Assembly (NCBI RefSeq): GCF_018129965.1
Contig: NZ_JAFCKW010000016.1
Coordinates: forward strand, 62,001-126,000
From: Bradyrhizobium diazoefficiens
GTDB lineage: Bacteria; Pseudomonadota; Alphaproteobacteria; Rhizobiales; Xanthobacteraceae
DNA length: 64,000 nucleotides
Direction of reading: 5' to 3'
Shown here: piece by piece, positions 25,326-35,758 of the stretch
How the letters are laid out: each line of letters opens with the position of its first letter
How positions within the stretch are numbered: position 1 is the stretch's first letter
The notes under the pieces: model-generated
Databases searched by the model: none
What the model saw: only the letters and a program-made list of their open reading frames with translations
Told to the model about the DNA's origin: nothing
Program-made: the position numbers and the translations under genes

Positions 25326-26954
25326 ATGCTTGGTTTGATGCAAGATTGGCCCCTGCTCTGCCACCGGATCATCGAACACGCCGCCAGGATTCATGGCAAG
25401 CAGGAGGTTGTCACACGGTCGGTCGAGGGACCGATCCATCGCACCACCTATGGTGAGATCCACAAGCGCGCGCTGAAGGTCTCGCAGGTGCTCGAGCGTG
25501 ACGGGATCAAGCTCGGCGACCGTGTCGCAACGATCGCCTGGAACACCTGGCGCCATCTCGAAGTCTGGTACGGCATCATGGGGATCGGCGCCATTTGCCA
25601 TACCGTCAATCCCCGCCTTTTCCCCGAGCAGATCGCCTGGATCATCAACCATGCGCAGGACCGCATCGTGATGACCGACATCACCTTCGTCCCGATCCTG
25701 GAGAAGATCGCCGACAAGCTGCCGAGCGTGGAACGCTACGTCGTGCTGACCGACAAGGCGCATATGCCCGAGACCAATTTGAAGAAGGTGATCGCCTACG
25801 AGGACTGGATCGCGGAGGTCGACGGCCAATTCAAATGGAAGGACTTTGACGAGAACACGGCGGCCGCGATGTGCTACACGTCGGGAACCACGGGCGATCC
25901 GAAGGGTGTGCTGTACTCGCATCGCTCCAACGTGCTGCACGCACTGATGGCCAACAATGTCGATGCGCTCGGCACCAGCGCGTCCGAGACGATGCTGCCG
26001 GTGGTTCCGCTGTTCCATGCCAATAGCTGGGGCATCGCCTTCTCCGCGCCATCGCAGGGCACCAAGCTCGTCATGCCCGGCGCCAAGCTCGATGGCGCCT
26101 CGGTCTACGAGTTGCTCGCGACCGAGAAGGTGACGCACACCGCGGGCGTGCCCACGGTGTGGCTGATGCTGCTCCAGCACATGGCCGCCAACAATCTGAA
26201 ACTGCCGGACCTGAAGATGGTGATCTGCGGCGGCTCGGCGATGCCGCGCTCGATGATCAAGGCCTTCCTCGACATGGGCTCGAACGTGCGCCACGCCTGG
26301 GGCATGACCGAGATGAGCCCGATCGGCAGCGTCGCGGCCCTGAAGCCGCCATTCCAGAACGCCACCGGCGAAGCGCGGCTCGACGTGCTGCAGATGCAGG
26401 GCTACGCGCCCTTCGCCGTGCAGATGAAGATCACCGACGATGCCGGCAAGGAACTGCCCTGGGACGGCAAGACGTTCGGCCGCCTCAAGGTCTCGGGCCC
26501 CGCGGTCGCCAAGGCTTATTACCGGGTCGACAGCAACATCCTCGACGAGGAGGGCTTCTTCGACACCGGCGACGTCGCGACCATCGACGAGGCCGGCTAC
26601 ATGCGCATCACCGACCGCTCCAAGGACGTGATCAAGTCCGGCGGCGAGTGGATCTCCTCGATCGATCTCGAAAACCTCGCCGTCGGCCATCCGGCCGTGG
26701 CTGAGGCTGCCGTGATCGGCGTCTACCATCCGAAATGGGACGAGCGGCCGCTGCTGATCGTGCAGCTCAAGCAAGGCCAGCAGGCCAGCCGCGAGGACAT
26801 CCTGAAATACATGGACGGCAAGATCGCCAAATGGTGGATGCCCGACGACGTCGCCTTCGTCGACGGAATCCCGCACACCGCCACCGGCAAGATCCTGAAG
26901 ACGGCACTTCGGGATCAGTTCAAGGACTATCGCTTCCCGAACGCGGCGGCGTAG
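25326..26954 (+). CDS. Long-chain fatty-acid--CoA ligase (AMP-binding)
   Basis: This 542-residue ANL-superfamily protein has the P-loop MCYTSGTTGDPKGVLYSHR at about 184-200, the AMP-site GMTEMSP and FFDTGDVATIDEAGYMRITDRSKDVIKSGGEWIS, and the C-terminal lysine in TATGKILK. It would activate medium/long-chain fatty acids to acyl-CoA. The start at 25326 follows GGAGGAACAACGGA, and the nearest homologues start near MLGLMQDWPL. It diverges from the extensin gene. Confidence 0.9.
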   Translation: MLGLMQDWPLLCHRIIEHAARIHGKQEVVTRSVEGPIHRTTYGEIHKRALKVSQVLERDGIKLGDRVATIAWNTWRHLEVWYGIMGIGAICHTVNPRLFPEQIAWIINHAQDRIVMTDITFVPILEKIADKLPSVERYVVLTDKAHMPETNLKKVIAYEDWIAEVDGQFKWKDFDENTAAAMCYTSGTTGDPKGVLYSHRSNVLHALMANNVDALGTSASETMLPVVPLFHANSWGIAFSAPSQGTKLVMPGAKLDGASVYELLATEKVTHTAGVPTVWLMLLQHMAANNLKLPDLKMVICGGSAMPRSMIKAFLDMGSNVRHAWGMTEMSPIGSVAALKPPFQNATGEARLDVLQMQGYAPFAVQMKITDDAGKELPWDGKTFGRLKVSGPAVAKAYYRVDSNILDEEGFFDTGDVATIDEAGYMRITDRSKDVIKSGGEWISSIDLENLAVGHPAVAEAAVIGVYHPKWDERPLLIVQLKQGQQASREDILKYMDGKIAKWWMPDDVAFVDGIPHTATGKILKTALRDQFKDYRFPNAAA

Positions 26955-26968
26955 GAGGTCACCACCAC

Positions 26969-27071
26969 CGTCATGCCCGGGCAGAAGCGCGTGCTTCGCG
27001 CTAGATGTCCCGGGCATCCACGTCCTGGCGGCAAGAAAGGCGTGGATGGCCGGGTCAAGCCGGCCATGACG
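26969..27071. repeat. Intergenic palindromic element, GTCATGCCCGG family
   Basis: CGTCATGCCCGGGC at the left and GCCGGCCATGACG at the right form the arms, and a GGCATCCACG/CGTGGATGGCC pair lies inside. The same sequence family occurs at 29027-29109. These are dispersed Bradyrhizobium-type palindromes, not genes. Confidence 0.8.
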
Positions 27072-27181
27072 ATGCGACGGCATGCGGAACTCTTGAATTT
27101 GCCTCCTAGCCGTGGTCTCAACGGCCCATCGCCGCTCCGATTTCAAGCGGCACCGCCCCAAAACCCGGCAGAACCAAACCG

Positions 27182-28036
27182 ATGGCCCGCAGGTTTTCCG
27201 CTCCCTATCAGACGGAGCCCGTGTCCAGCCTTGCGAACTGGGCCCGCAATCTGGCCGTATTCTCGGTGGTGGCGGTGCTGGTGTCGATCGTCATCGTCCG
27301 CTTCGGCTTCCTGGAGCCGAAGCCGGCGCTCGTCACCTTCTTCGGCGGGCTTGCAATCGCCGGGCTCTCGATCCTGTTCGGGCTCGCTGGCTTCGCGGCG
27401 ATCTGGCAGAACGGCTCGCGCGGCATGGCGCGTATCCTGCTCGCCTTCCTGATCGACGGCGCTATCCTCGCTTACCCCGCCTATCTCGGCCTGCAATATC
27501 GCAAGCTGCCGCCAATCCACGACATCACAACCGACCCGATCGATCCGCCGCGCTTCGACGCGTTGGCGCGTCTGCGCACAGGCGACGGCGCCAACAGCGC
27601 GGTCTATGCCGGCCTCTATTCGGCCGAGCAGCAGCGCCAGTTCTATCCCGATATCGAGCCGATCGAGCTTGAGATCACGGTCGACCGCGCCTATGCGATC
27701 GCGCTCCAGCTCGTCAACAAGCGCAAATGGCTCGTCATCGATGAGCGCGCACCGCAGCCGCCCCGTCGCATCGGCCGTATCGAGGCGGTGGCGCGCTCTC
27801 CGATCATGGGCCTGCGCGAGGACATTTCCATCAGGGTCGCGCCCGACGGCGAGGATTCCCGCGTCGATATCCGCTCGGCCTCGCGCTATTTCGAGAGCGA
27901 CCTCGGCAGCAACGCCGCGCGCGTGTCAAAATTCATCGACGATCTCAACACCGCTGCGGACGCCGATGCGCTGAAGCCGGTCAAAAAAACGCCTGTCACG
28001 CCGCCGAAGGCGCCCGCGAAGACGGTCAAGAAGTAG
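27182..28036 (+). CDS. DUF1499 membrane protein
   Basis: This 284-residue protein has three hydrophobic membrane helices in the first 105 residues and a soluble DUF1499-like domain after them. Family features include YAIALQLVNKRKWLVI and GLREDISIRVAPDGEDSRVDIRSASR, with RVSKFIDDL near the end. The C-terminal tail is a Pro/Lys-rich low-complexity stretch. The role of DUF1499 proteins is unknown. It stands alone on the plus strand, between palindromic repeats. Confidence 0.82.
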   Translation: MARRFSAPYQTEPVSSLANWARNLAVFSVVAVLVSIVIVRFGFLEPKPALVTFFGGLAIAGLSILFGLAGFAAIWQNGSRGMARILLAFLIDGAILAYPAYLGLQYRKLPPIHDITTDPIDPPRFDALARLRTGDGANSAVYAGLYSAEQQRQFYPDIEPIELEITVDRAYAIALQLVNKRKWLVIDERAPQPPRRIGRIEAVARSPIMGLREDISIRVAPDGEDSRVDIRSASRYFESDLGSNAARVSKFIDDLNTAADADALKPVKKTPVTPPKAPAKTVKK

Positions 28037-28084
28037 CTCGACTGGTCGTTCCGGGGCGCCCGGAGCGAGCCCGGAATGAAGCAC

Positions 28085-29002
28085 TCAGGCCATCCTGTAC
28101 GTGCCGCCAATCACCGGATCACCATCCGTCGCCACCACGCCACGCGCGACGAGGTCTTCCAGATGCGCCAGCACGGAATAGCCGGCAGCCGTCGTCAGCC
28201 TGGGATCGATGCCGATATAGATCGCGCGCACCATGGTCGGGATGTCGGTCTCGCCCTTGGCGAGGCGGTGCAGGATCGAGGCCTCCCGCGCCTTGCGGTG
28301 ACGGACCAGGAAGCGCACGAAGCGCTGGCCGTCCGGGATCTCGGGACCGTGGCCGGAGAAATAGAGATCCTCCTCGCGTCCGGCCAGACGATCCAGCGAG
28401 TCCATGTAATCGATCATCGAGCCGTCGGGCGGTGCCACGATCGAGGTCGACCAGCCCATCACGTGATCGCCGACGAAGTTGAACTTCCGCTCGGGCCAGG
28501 CGAATGCGAGATGGTTGGCAGTGTGGCCCGGCGTCGCCACGGCCTCGAGCCGCCAGCCAGCCCCCTCGACGACATCGCCATGCGCAACCTTCACGTCGGG
28601 CGCGAAGTCGCGATCGGACCCGGACTCCGGATTGTGCTTCTCGCTCTCGAAGCGCGGACGCGACGCCCGGTGCGGGCCCTCGGCATAGACGGTCGCACCC
28701 GTCGCCTGTTTCAGCCGACCTGTGTTGGGGGAATGATCGCGGTGGGTATGGGTGACGAAGATGTGGCTCACCGTCTCGCCGCGCACCGCATCGAGCAGAG
28801 CGGCGGCATGGGCCTCGTCGTCCGGGCCGGGATCGATGATCGCAACGTTGCCGGTGCCGACGATGTAGCTGACGGTGCCGGTGAAGGTGAACGGGCTCGG
28901 ATTGTTACAGAGCACCCGCCGCACGCCGGGGCGGACTTCCTCGACGATGCCTGGCTGAAGCGGGAAGTTGCGGTTGAACGGGACGTCGTCATTGTCGGAC
29001 AT
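28085..29002 (-). CDS. MBL-fold metallo-hydrolase (LACTB2-like)
   Basis: This 305-residue protein has the metallo-beta-lactamase zinc motif HTHRDHSPN, then GHTANHLAF, GDHVMGWSTSIV and GHGP, giving the ligands of a dinuclear zinc site. A C-terminal winged-helix-like part (HRLAKGETDIPTMVRAIY) is typical of LACTB2-like hydrolases, which act on RNA or thioesters. ATG 29002 is used; the frame to 29095 runs into a repeat. The substrate is unknown. Confidence 0.85.
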   Translation of the reverse strand: MSDNDDVPFNRNFPLQPGIVEEVRPGVRRVLCNNPSPFTFTGTVSYIVGTGNVAIIDPGPDDEAHAAALLDAVRGETVSHIFVTHTHRDHSPNTGRLKQATGATVYAEGPHRASRPRFESEKHNPESGSDRDFAPDVKVAHGDVVEGAGWRLEAVATPGHTANHLAFAWPERKFNFVGDHVMGWSTSIVAPPDGSMIDYMDSLDRLAGREEDLYFSGHGPEIPDGQRFVRFLVRHRKAREASILHRLAKGETDIPTMVRAIYIGIDPRLTTAAGYSVLAHLEDLVARGVVATDGDPVIGGTYRMA

Positions 29003-29026
29003 GGCTTGCTCACACCTTGCTGACTT

Positions 29027-29109
29027 CGTCATGCCCGGCCTTGTGCCGGGCATCCACGTTCTTTCTAGCGGCCAAGACGTGGATGGCCGGGACAAGCCCG
29101 GCCATGACG
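29027..29109. repeat. Second GTCATGCCCGG-family palindrome
   Basis: Same architecture as 26969-27071: CGTCATGCCCGGC at left, CCGGCCATGACG at right, inner GGCATCCACGT and ACGTGGATGGCC. The pair of copies, one on each side of a gene, shows that these are dispersed elements. Confidence 0.8.
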
Positions 29110-29152
29110 CACTTGGAGAAACCGAACGTACTTCACGTGAACGGACGCCGAC

Positions 29153-30367
<1,215 letters not shown>

Positions 30368-30454
30368 GAAAAATCCTTTCGCATCTGGTTCCGTCAAGAA
30401 TTGCCCGACAAACTAAAGCGCCGCGGCAACAAGTGCAATTGCATCCTGGTTTCG

Positions 30455-30551
30455 GTCATTCCGGGGCGACGCGAAGCGTCGAACCCGGAATCTCTTTATC
30501 CATCATTTCGAGATTCCGGGTCTGGCGCTTCCAGCGCCATCCCGGAATGAC
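30455..30551. repeat. Second GTCATTCC-family palindrome
   Basis: GTCATTCCGGGGC (30455-) is mirrored by a CCCGGAATGAC end at 30551, with an inner AACCCGGAATCTC/GAGATTCCGGG pair separated by a short loop. This is the same family as 15149-15226. Confidence 0.8.
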
Positions 30552-30559
30552 ACTGCGTG

Positions 30560-31636
30560 TCAGCTTTCGAGCTGCTCGTTGGCGATGATCTCGATGCCGA
30601 AGCCCGACAGCCCCTTGTAGTCATGCACCGACGAGGTGAGATGACGGATCGAGGTCACGCCGAGATCGCGCAATATCTGCGCGCCGACACCGACCTCGCG
30701 CCACTGGCGGTTGCGGTCGGCCTCGGTCGCCGTCTCGTCCGGCAGCGCCGCGACGGGAACCCCGGCCGCGCCGTCGCGCAGATAAACCAGCACGCCACGG
30801 CCGGATGTCTTGAAATGCTCAAGCACGGCCGCCATGCGCTTGTGGCCAGTGAAGATGTCCTTGACGATATTCGGCTTGTGGAAGCGCGTCAGCACGTTCT
30901 TGCCGTCGCCGACCCCGTTATAGACGAAGGCGACGTGGGCGATGGAGTCGAACGGCGAACGATAGGCATAGCCCTGCAGGGGACCGATCGGACTATCGGT
31001 GACGAAGGTCGAGACCCGCTCGATCAGCTTTTCGCGCGCCTGGCGATAGGCGATCATATCGGCGATGGTGACGTGCCTGAGCTTGTGATCGGCGGCGAAT
31101 TTCGAAACCTGCTCCCCCTTCATCACGCTGCCGTCGTCGTTCATCAGCTCGCTGATGACCCCGACCGGCGGCAAGCCGGAGAGCTTGCAGAGGTCGACCG
31201 CGGCTTCGGTGTGGCCGGAGCGCAGCAGCACGCCGCCGTCCTTGGCGATCAGCGGGAAGATGTGGCCCGGGCGGGCGAAGTCGTTGGCGCCGGCATTGGG
31301 ATTGGACAGCGCGCGGCAGCACGAGGCGCGTTCCTCGGCCGAGATGCCGGTGCCGCCATCGGGCTTGTAGTCGATCGAGACCGTGAACGCCGTGGTGTGC
31401 GCGGAATCGTTGTGGGCGACCATCGGGTCGAGCCGCAGCCGGCGCGCATCCCCGGTCGTGATGGGCGCGCAGACGATGCCGGAGGTGTGGCGGATGATGA
31501 ACGCCATCTTCTCGGCGGTGCAGAGCGAGGCGGCGACGATCAGATCACCCTCGCCCTCGCGGTCGTCGTCGTCGGTGACGACCACGAGTTCGCCCCGGGC
31601 AAAGGCCTGCAAGACTTCCTGAACGCTATCGGGCAT
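30560..31636 (-). CDS. ribB: 3,4-dihydroxy-2-butanone-4-phosphate synthase with a degenerate GTP cyclohydrolase II domain
   Basis: This 358-residue protein has an intact RibB domain at about 1-200: VVTDDDDREGEGDLI (metal-binding acidic cluster), SAHTTAFTVSID and RPGHIFPL. It makes DHBP from ribulose 5-phosphate for riboflavin. The rest aligns with GTP cyclohydrolase II, but the zinc-binding cysteines (normally HSEC...RCDC) are gone; the region reads RFHKPNIVKDIF. The second domain is therefore probably inactive, as in known RibBX-type proteins. No FMN riboswitch is visible upstream. Confidence 0.92.
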   Translation of the reverse strand: MPDSVQEVLQAFARGELVVVTDDDDREGEGDLIVAASLCTAEKMAFIIRHTSGIVCAPITTGDARRLRLDPMVAHNDSAHTTAFTVSIDYKPDGGTGISAEERASCCRALSNPNAGANDFARPGHIFPLIAKDGGVLLRSGHTEAAVDLCKLSGLPPVGVISELMNDDGSVMKGEQVSKFAADHKLRHVTIADMIAYRQAREKLIERVSTFVTDSPIGPLQGYAYRSPFDSIAHVAFVYNGVGDGKNVLTRFHKPNIVKDIFTGHKRMAAVLEHFKTSGRGVLVYLRDGAAGVPVAALPDETATEADRNRQWREVGVGAQILRDLGVTSIRHLTSSVHDYKGLSGFGIEIIANEQLES

Positions 31637-31812
31637 TTCCCAATCTCTATCGGTTATGAGCCGGTGGCTTAGCCGGACTTAGGGCCAAGCGCTAGTCTCC
31701 CCGGCGCAACCACATATGCCGGACGGCAGGCCTGCCGGCGGGTTTGAGGCTTGCACCAGGCATACCAGGGATATAGGCGCGGGCAGGCCCGGGAAGAAGC
31801 CGTCCGGCACCG

Positions 31813-33543
31813 TCATGGCAGCACTTCGCGCCGCTCGGCAAGCCGCAGATCGAGCTCGGCGCGCTTGTCGGCCAGCAGGCCGGCCTGGGCGGCTTCGATC
31901 ACGGTAAACAACTCATGAGCGTCGCTGAGCCGGGTCACCGTGACATAGCTGGCGCCCGCCTCGTAGAGCTCGCCGACATCCGACAGCAGGTCGGCCGTCG
32001 CGACGATCAGGGCCTTCGGATTGAGGTTGCGGACGTGGCGGACCAGCTTCTCGTTGCTGGCGCCCTTGAGCAGCGCGTCGGGGACGCTGAGGATGATGAT
32101 CTCGGACTTGCCGATGCCGGCATGCAGCAGCGTGTCGGCACTGCTGATGTCGCCGTAGATCACGTGCAGGCCGCGCGACAGCAGGGTCTGGTACACATTG
32201 GGATTGAAGTCGATCACCGTGATGTGCTCCAGCAGCAGCGGCGCCTGTCGCTCGATCTCGGCCAGCAACGCGCTCGCCGCGCGGAAAAAGCCGAGGATGA
32301 CGATGCGGCGGGCCTCGCCATGGCCGCCCTCGTGTCCCTCCTCGCCATGGCCGTTGCCATGGTCGAGATCGCGCAGGCCGATCCGCTTCAGGGGACCGAT
32401 CGCCCAGCGGGTGATCCCGTCGCTGCGGGTCATCACGAAGGTCGAAAGCACGGCGAGCACCACGAAGGCGAAGGAGGCCGCGTTCGCCGTCTCGGCCGCG
32501 ATATGGTGGTCGGCGAGGCCGGTCTGGATCACAACCAGCGAGAATTCGGAGATCTGCGCGAGGTTGATGGCCGGCAACAGGCTGGCACGCAGGCCCTGCT
32601 TCATCAGATACAACGGCGTGAAGGTGGTGACGAGGCGGCTCACCACCGTGAATGCCGCGATCAAGAGCGCCAGCCCGACCGTGGAGAGGCCGGGCACTGG
32701 AATGGTCATCCCCAGCGCGACGAAGAACAGCGTGATGAAGAAGTCGCGGAGCGTCGTGACCTTGGCGGTAACGTCGAGCGCGTAGGGAAAGGTCGAGAGC
32801 GAGACCCCGGCGATCAGCGCCCCCATCTCGCGCGACAGCGAGAGCTGCTCGGCGGCCTCGGCGACGAGAAAGCACCAGGCGAGCGCACCGAGCAGGACCA
32901 GCTCGGGACGGCGGGCGATCTGGTGAAACACGCGCGGCAGAACGTAACGGCTGACCAGCAGCGCGGCCGTGACCAGCACCGCAACGCGGCCGATCGAGAC
33001 CAGGATGACGCCGGCTTGCAGATTGGCGAGGCTCGGCTGCACCGCGAGAAACAGGATGGCGAAGATGTCCTGCAGCACCAGCACGCCGAGCGTGATACGG
33101 CCCGGCAGCGTATCGAGTTCGCGCTTCTCGTAGAGCACCTTGACGATGATGACCGTGCTCGACAGCGCGCAGGCAACGCTGAGATAGACCGCATCGAACC
33201 GCCCGCCGCCGAGCGACAGGCCGATGCCGACGAAGAACAGCCCCCCGAGCAGGCAGCCGCCGATGAGCTGGCCGCCGGCGGCGAACAGAATCACCTTGCC
33301 CGCCCGCACGATCTTCTTCAGGTCGATCTCGAGCCCGATCATGAACAACATGAAGATCAGGCCGAGCTCGGAGATGACGCTGATCGATTCCTGCGACTTG
33401 ACCCAGCCGGCGCCGAATGGACCTATGCAGAAGCCGGCGATAAGGTAGGCCAGGATCAGCGGCTGCCGGGAGAAATGGGCAAGCAAGCCAAGCATCCAGG
33501 CAAACAGGATACAGAGAGTGATGTCGCGAATGAGCTCGTGCAT
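31813..33543 (-). CDS. KefB/CPA2-type cation:proton antiporter with NAD-binding domain
   Basis: This 576-residue protein has 12-13 membrane helices (residues 1-385), typical of CPA2 exchangers with the MIGLEID and SREMGALIAGV motifs, then a TrkA-N (RCK) Rossmann domain (about 410-530). The link between them is a histidine-rich stretch (DHGNGHGEEGHEGGHGEARR). It would exchange K+ or Na+ for H+ under nucleotide or metal control. ATG 33543 is chosen at the start of the first helix. It diverges from the DUF3124 gene. Confidence 0.9.
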   Translation of the reverse strand: MHELIRDITLCILFAWMLGLLAHFSRQPLILAYLIAGFCIGPFGAGWVKSQESISVISELGLIFMLFMIGLEIDLKKIVRAGKVILFAAGGQLIGGCLLGGLFFVGIGLSLGGGRFDAVYLSVACALSSTVIIVKVLYEKRELDTLPGRITLGVLVLQDIFAILFLAVQPSLANLQAGVILVSIGRVAVLVTAALLVSRYVLPRVFHQIARRPELVLLGALAWCFLVAEAAEQLSLSREMGALIAGVSLSTFPYALDVTAKVTTLRDFFITLFFVALGMTIPVPGLSTVGLALLIAAFTVVSRLVTTFTPLYLMKQGLRASLLPAINLAQISEFSLVVIQTGLADHHIAAETANAASFAFVVLAVLSTFVMTRSDGITRWAIGPLKRIGLRDLDHGNGHGEEGHEGGHGEARRIVILGFFRAASALLAEIERQAPLLLEHITVIDFNPNVYQTLLSRGLHVIYGDISSADTLLHAGIGKSEIIILSVPDALLKGASNEKLVRHVRNLNPKALIVATADLLSDVGELYEAGASYVTVTRLSDAHELFTVIEAAQAGLLADKRAELDLRLAERREVLP

Positions 33544-33610
33544 ACCAGATCGGTCCGGCTTGCCGCACCCTAGGGGCAGGTTGCGGCGCGGCAAGCGAGC
33601 AATTCGTCAC

Positions 33611-34138
33611 ATGCGAGCGGAGCTTTTCGCGGCCATGCTGCTCGGCCTCCTCACCCCGGCCGTGCCCGCATTCGCGCAATCCAAGGTCAATATCGAGCAA
33701 AACTTCGCCGATTCGCTCGCCGCATTGCCGAAGCAGGAACTCGCCGTGTCAGGCGGTTTCTATGTGCCCGCCTATTCCAGTGTCGCGATGAGCCAGGGCA
33801 AGCTGCGGGTCGATTTCTCGGTGACCTTGAGCGTGCACAACGCGTCCGAGACGCAAGCACTGGTGGTCAAGCGCATCGCCTATTTCGATACCGCAGGCAA
33901 GCAGGTCGAAACCTATCTGAAGGCGCCGGTCGCCTTGAAGCCGCTCGCCACCGTCTCGATCTTCATTCCGACCGACGACGTGCGCGGCGGCACCGGAGCG
34001 AACTTCCTCGTCGACTGGGCCGCGACCGGCGAGATCGCCGAACCGGTGGTCGAAGCCTTGATGGTTGGCGGCGTCGCCAATGCGCATTACGCTTTCATCA
34101 GCCAGGGTCGTCCGACCCGGACAGTCGGCAAGCCGTAA
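33611..34138 (+). CDS. DUF3124 domain protein, exported
   Basis: This 175-residue protein has a signal peptide (1-22) and a DUF3124-like beta domain. Family features are GGFYVPAYSS, FSVTLSVHNASETQALVVK, YFDTAGKQVETYL and GGTGANFLVDW with an EAL/MVGG end. The fold resembles immunoglobulin-like beta proteins; no enzymatic residues are visible. The function is unknown. It is divergent from the antiporter gene, with 67 bp between starts. Confidence 0.78.
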   Translation: MRAELFAAMLLGLLTPAVPAFAQSKVNIEQNFADSLAALPKQELAVSGGFYVPAYSSVAMSQGKLRVDFSVTLSVHNASETQALVVKRIAYFDTAGKQVETYLKAPVALKPLATVSIFIPTDDVRGGTGANFLVDWAATGEIAEPVVEALMVGGVANAHYAFISQGRPTRTVGKP

Positions 34139-34216
34139 GGCCGGTTGGTCGACCAGACGCAAGGCAGGCCGGCGCAAAGCCGGTCGCTCAACAAGAAGAG
34201 ACACGAGGAACGCCCC

Positions 34217-35449
34217 ATGACGTCCAGCTTCGATTTCGCGCCCCTGTTTCCCTCAGGGCTGCCCGCTCCTTCTGCGCGCTGGACGGGCCTTGCCAAATAC
34301 AGTTTCGTGGGCGGCAATAATGATTCCGAGCAACTGCCGCTCGAAGGTCTTATCGAGGCGACCAATTCGGCCTTGCAAAAGGAAGGCCGATCGCTGGCGA
34401 CGTACGGGCTGGCACATGGCCCGCAGGGCTATCTGCCGTTGCGGGAATTCGTGGTGACGAAACTGAAGCGCGATGCCGGCATCAATTGCTCGGTCGACGA
34501 CCTCATGATCGTCTCCGGCTCGCTGCAGGCCCTCGATCTCGTCAACGCGACGCTGCTGACGCGAGGCGATACCGTGATCTTCGAGCAGGACAGCTATCAG
34601 GGCTCCCTGACCCGCCTGGCACGGCTTGGTGTCAATGTCGTCGGCATCCCGCTCGATGAGGACGGCATGCGCATGGACATGCTGGCCTCGACATTGGCCG
34701 ACCTGAAAGACCGCGGCATCCGGCCGAAATACATCTACACCATCCCGACCGTGCAGAACCCGACCGGCAGCATCATGCCGGAGAGCCGCCGCACAGAACT
34801 GGTGCGGCTCGCGGCCGAATACGGTGTGCCGATCTTCGAGGATGATTGCTATGCCGACCTCGTCTGGTCCGGTCACCGGCCGCCCGCGATCCATGCGATG
34901 AGCCCGAACGGCGCCGTGATCCATATCGGCTCGTTCTCCAAGTCGATTGCGCCGGCGCTGCGCGTCGGCTTCATCGTTGCACCCTGGGATGTCATGTCGC
35001 GGATGCTGGCGCTGAAGACGGATGCCGGCTCCGGCGCGCTGGAGCAGATGGTGCTCGCCGCCTATTGCAAGCCGCATTTCGCAAGCCATGTGCCGGCCCT
35101 GACCAAGGCACTGCGCACCAAGCTCGACACGCTGATGGAGGCCGTCAACGAGCAGTTCGGGACCGCAGCCGAGTTTGAGGAGCCGAAGGGCGGCATCTTC
35201 CTCTGGATCAAGCTGCCCGACCAGGTCGATACGCTGAAGCTGTATCAGGCCGCGCTTGCGGCCGGCGTCTCGATCAATCCGGGGCCGGAATGGTCGACCG
35301 ACAGGAGCCATTCCCGCTCGCGCCTCAGGCTCTGCTTTGCGAGCCCGTCGCATCAGCAAATCCGTGAGGGCGTTGCCGTGCTGGCCGAAGTGTGCCGCAA
35401 GGAATTCGGCGTGCCGGCCCGCAGCGCCAATGTGGAGCAGCGGGCGTAG
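34217..35449 (+). CDS. PLP-dependent aminotransferase (class I/II fold, MocR-like core)
   Basis: This 410-residue protein has the fold-type I PLP motifs TYGLAHGPQGYLPLR, IYTIPTVQNPTGS, EDDCYADL and the PLP-lysine in SFSKSIAPALRVGF. This subgroup resembles 2-aminoadipate/branched-chain aminotransferases and the catalytic part of MocR regulators, but lacks an N-terminal HTH. The amino donor is unknown. GAGGAACGCCCC precedes ATG 34217. A short XRE regulator ends 3 bp away on the other strand. Confidence 0.88.
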   Translation: MTSSFDFAPLFPSGLPAPSARWTGLAKYSFVGGNNDSEQLPLEGLIEATNSALQKEGRSLATYGLAHGPQGYLPLREFVVTKLKRDAGINCSVDDLMIVSGSLQALDLVNATLLTRGDTVIFEQDSYQGSLTRLARLGVNVVGIPLDEDGMRMDMLASTLADLKDRGIRPKYIYTIPTVQNPTGSIMPESRRTELVRLAAEYGVPIFEDDCYADLVWSGHRPPAIHAMSPNGAVIHIGSFSKSIAPALRVGFIVAPWDVMSRMLALKTDAGSGALEQMVLAAYCKPHFASHVPALTKALRTKLDTLMEAVNEQFGTAAEFEEPKGGIFLWIKLPDQVDTLKLYQAALAAGVSINPGPEWSTDRSHSRSRLRLCFASPSHQQIREGVAVLAEVCRKEFGVPARSANVEQRA

Positions 35450-35452
35450 CGG

Positions 35453-35728
35453 CTATTGCGCAGCCTGAGGCTGGCTGCCGTGAATGGCGGAGGCCAGCCG
35501 GAGCAGCAGCACGATCGACACGTTGCCCTTGCCGGCCTCAATCTGCGCGATATAGCGCTCGGAAATTCCGGAGCGGCGGGCCAGTTCGCGGCGCGACAGC
35601 GCGCAGCGCGCGCGCGAGGATCTCAAGCGTTCGCCCAGCTCGGCCAGAAACGCGGTCTCGGAATAAGGCGGCACGGCACGGCTTCCCGGCAGCACTTCAC
35701 CCGCAAAATCCATGACTTGATTCAGCAT
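35453..35728 (-). CDS. Short XRE-family regulator, HTH only (BoxR/BzdR-like N-terminus)
   Basis: This 91-residue protein is little more than an HTH_3 domain: LGERLRSSRARCALSRRELARRSGISERYIAQIEAGKGNVSIVLLLRLA. The same sequence opens BoxR/BzdR-type benzoate regulators, which continue with a shikimate-kinase-like domain. Here the frame stops after SAIHGSQPQAAQ. It may be a relic or a short stand-alone regulator. ATG 35728 is used; a GTG at 35740 is also in frame. A FixK-type box at 35786-35799 is well placed upstream. Confidence 0.75.
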   Translation of the reverse strand: MLNQVMDFAGEVLPGSRAVPPYSETAFLAELGERLRSSRARCALSRRELARRSGISERYIAQIEAGKGNVSIVLLLRLASAIHGSQPQAAQ

Positions 35729-35758
35729 CGGTCTATCCACGTTCGCCTTGGAAACGCC

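Noticed and set aside
31637..31800. Possible FMN riboswitch upstream of ribB
   Set aside because: None of the conserved RFN-element segments is present in the region.
31913..33700. Long plus- and minus-strand frames overlapping the kefB-like gene
   Set aside because: They are out-of-frame shadows of the conserved antiporter frame with no motifs.
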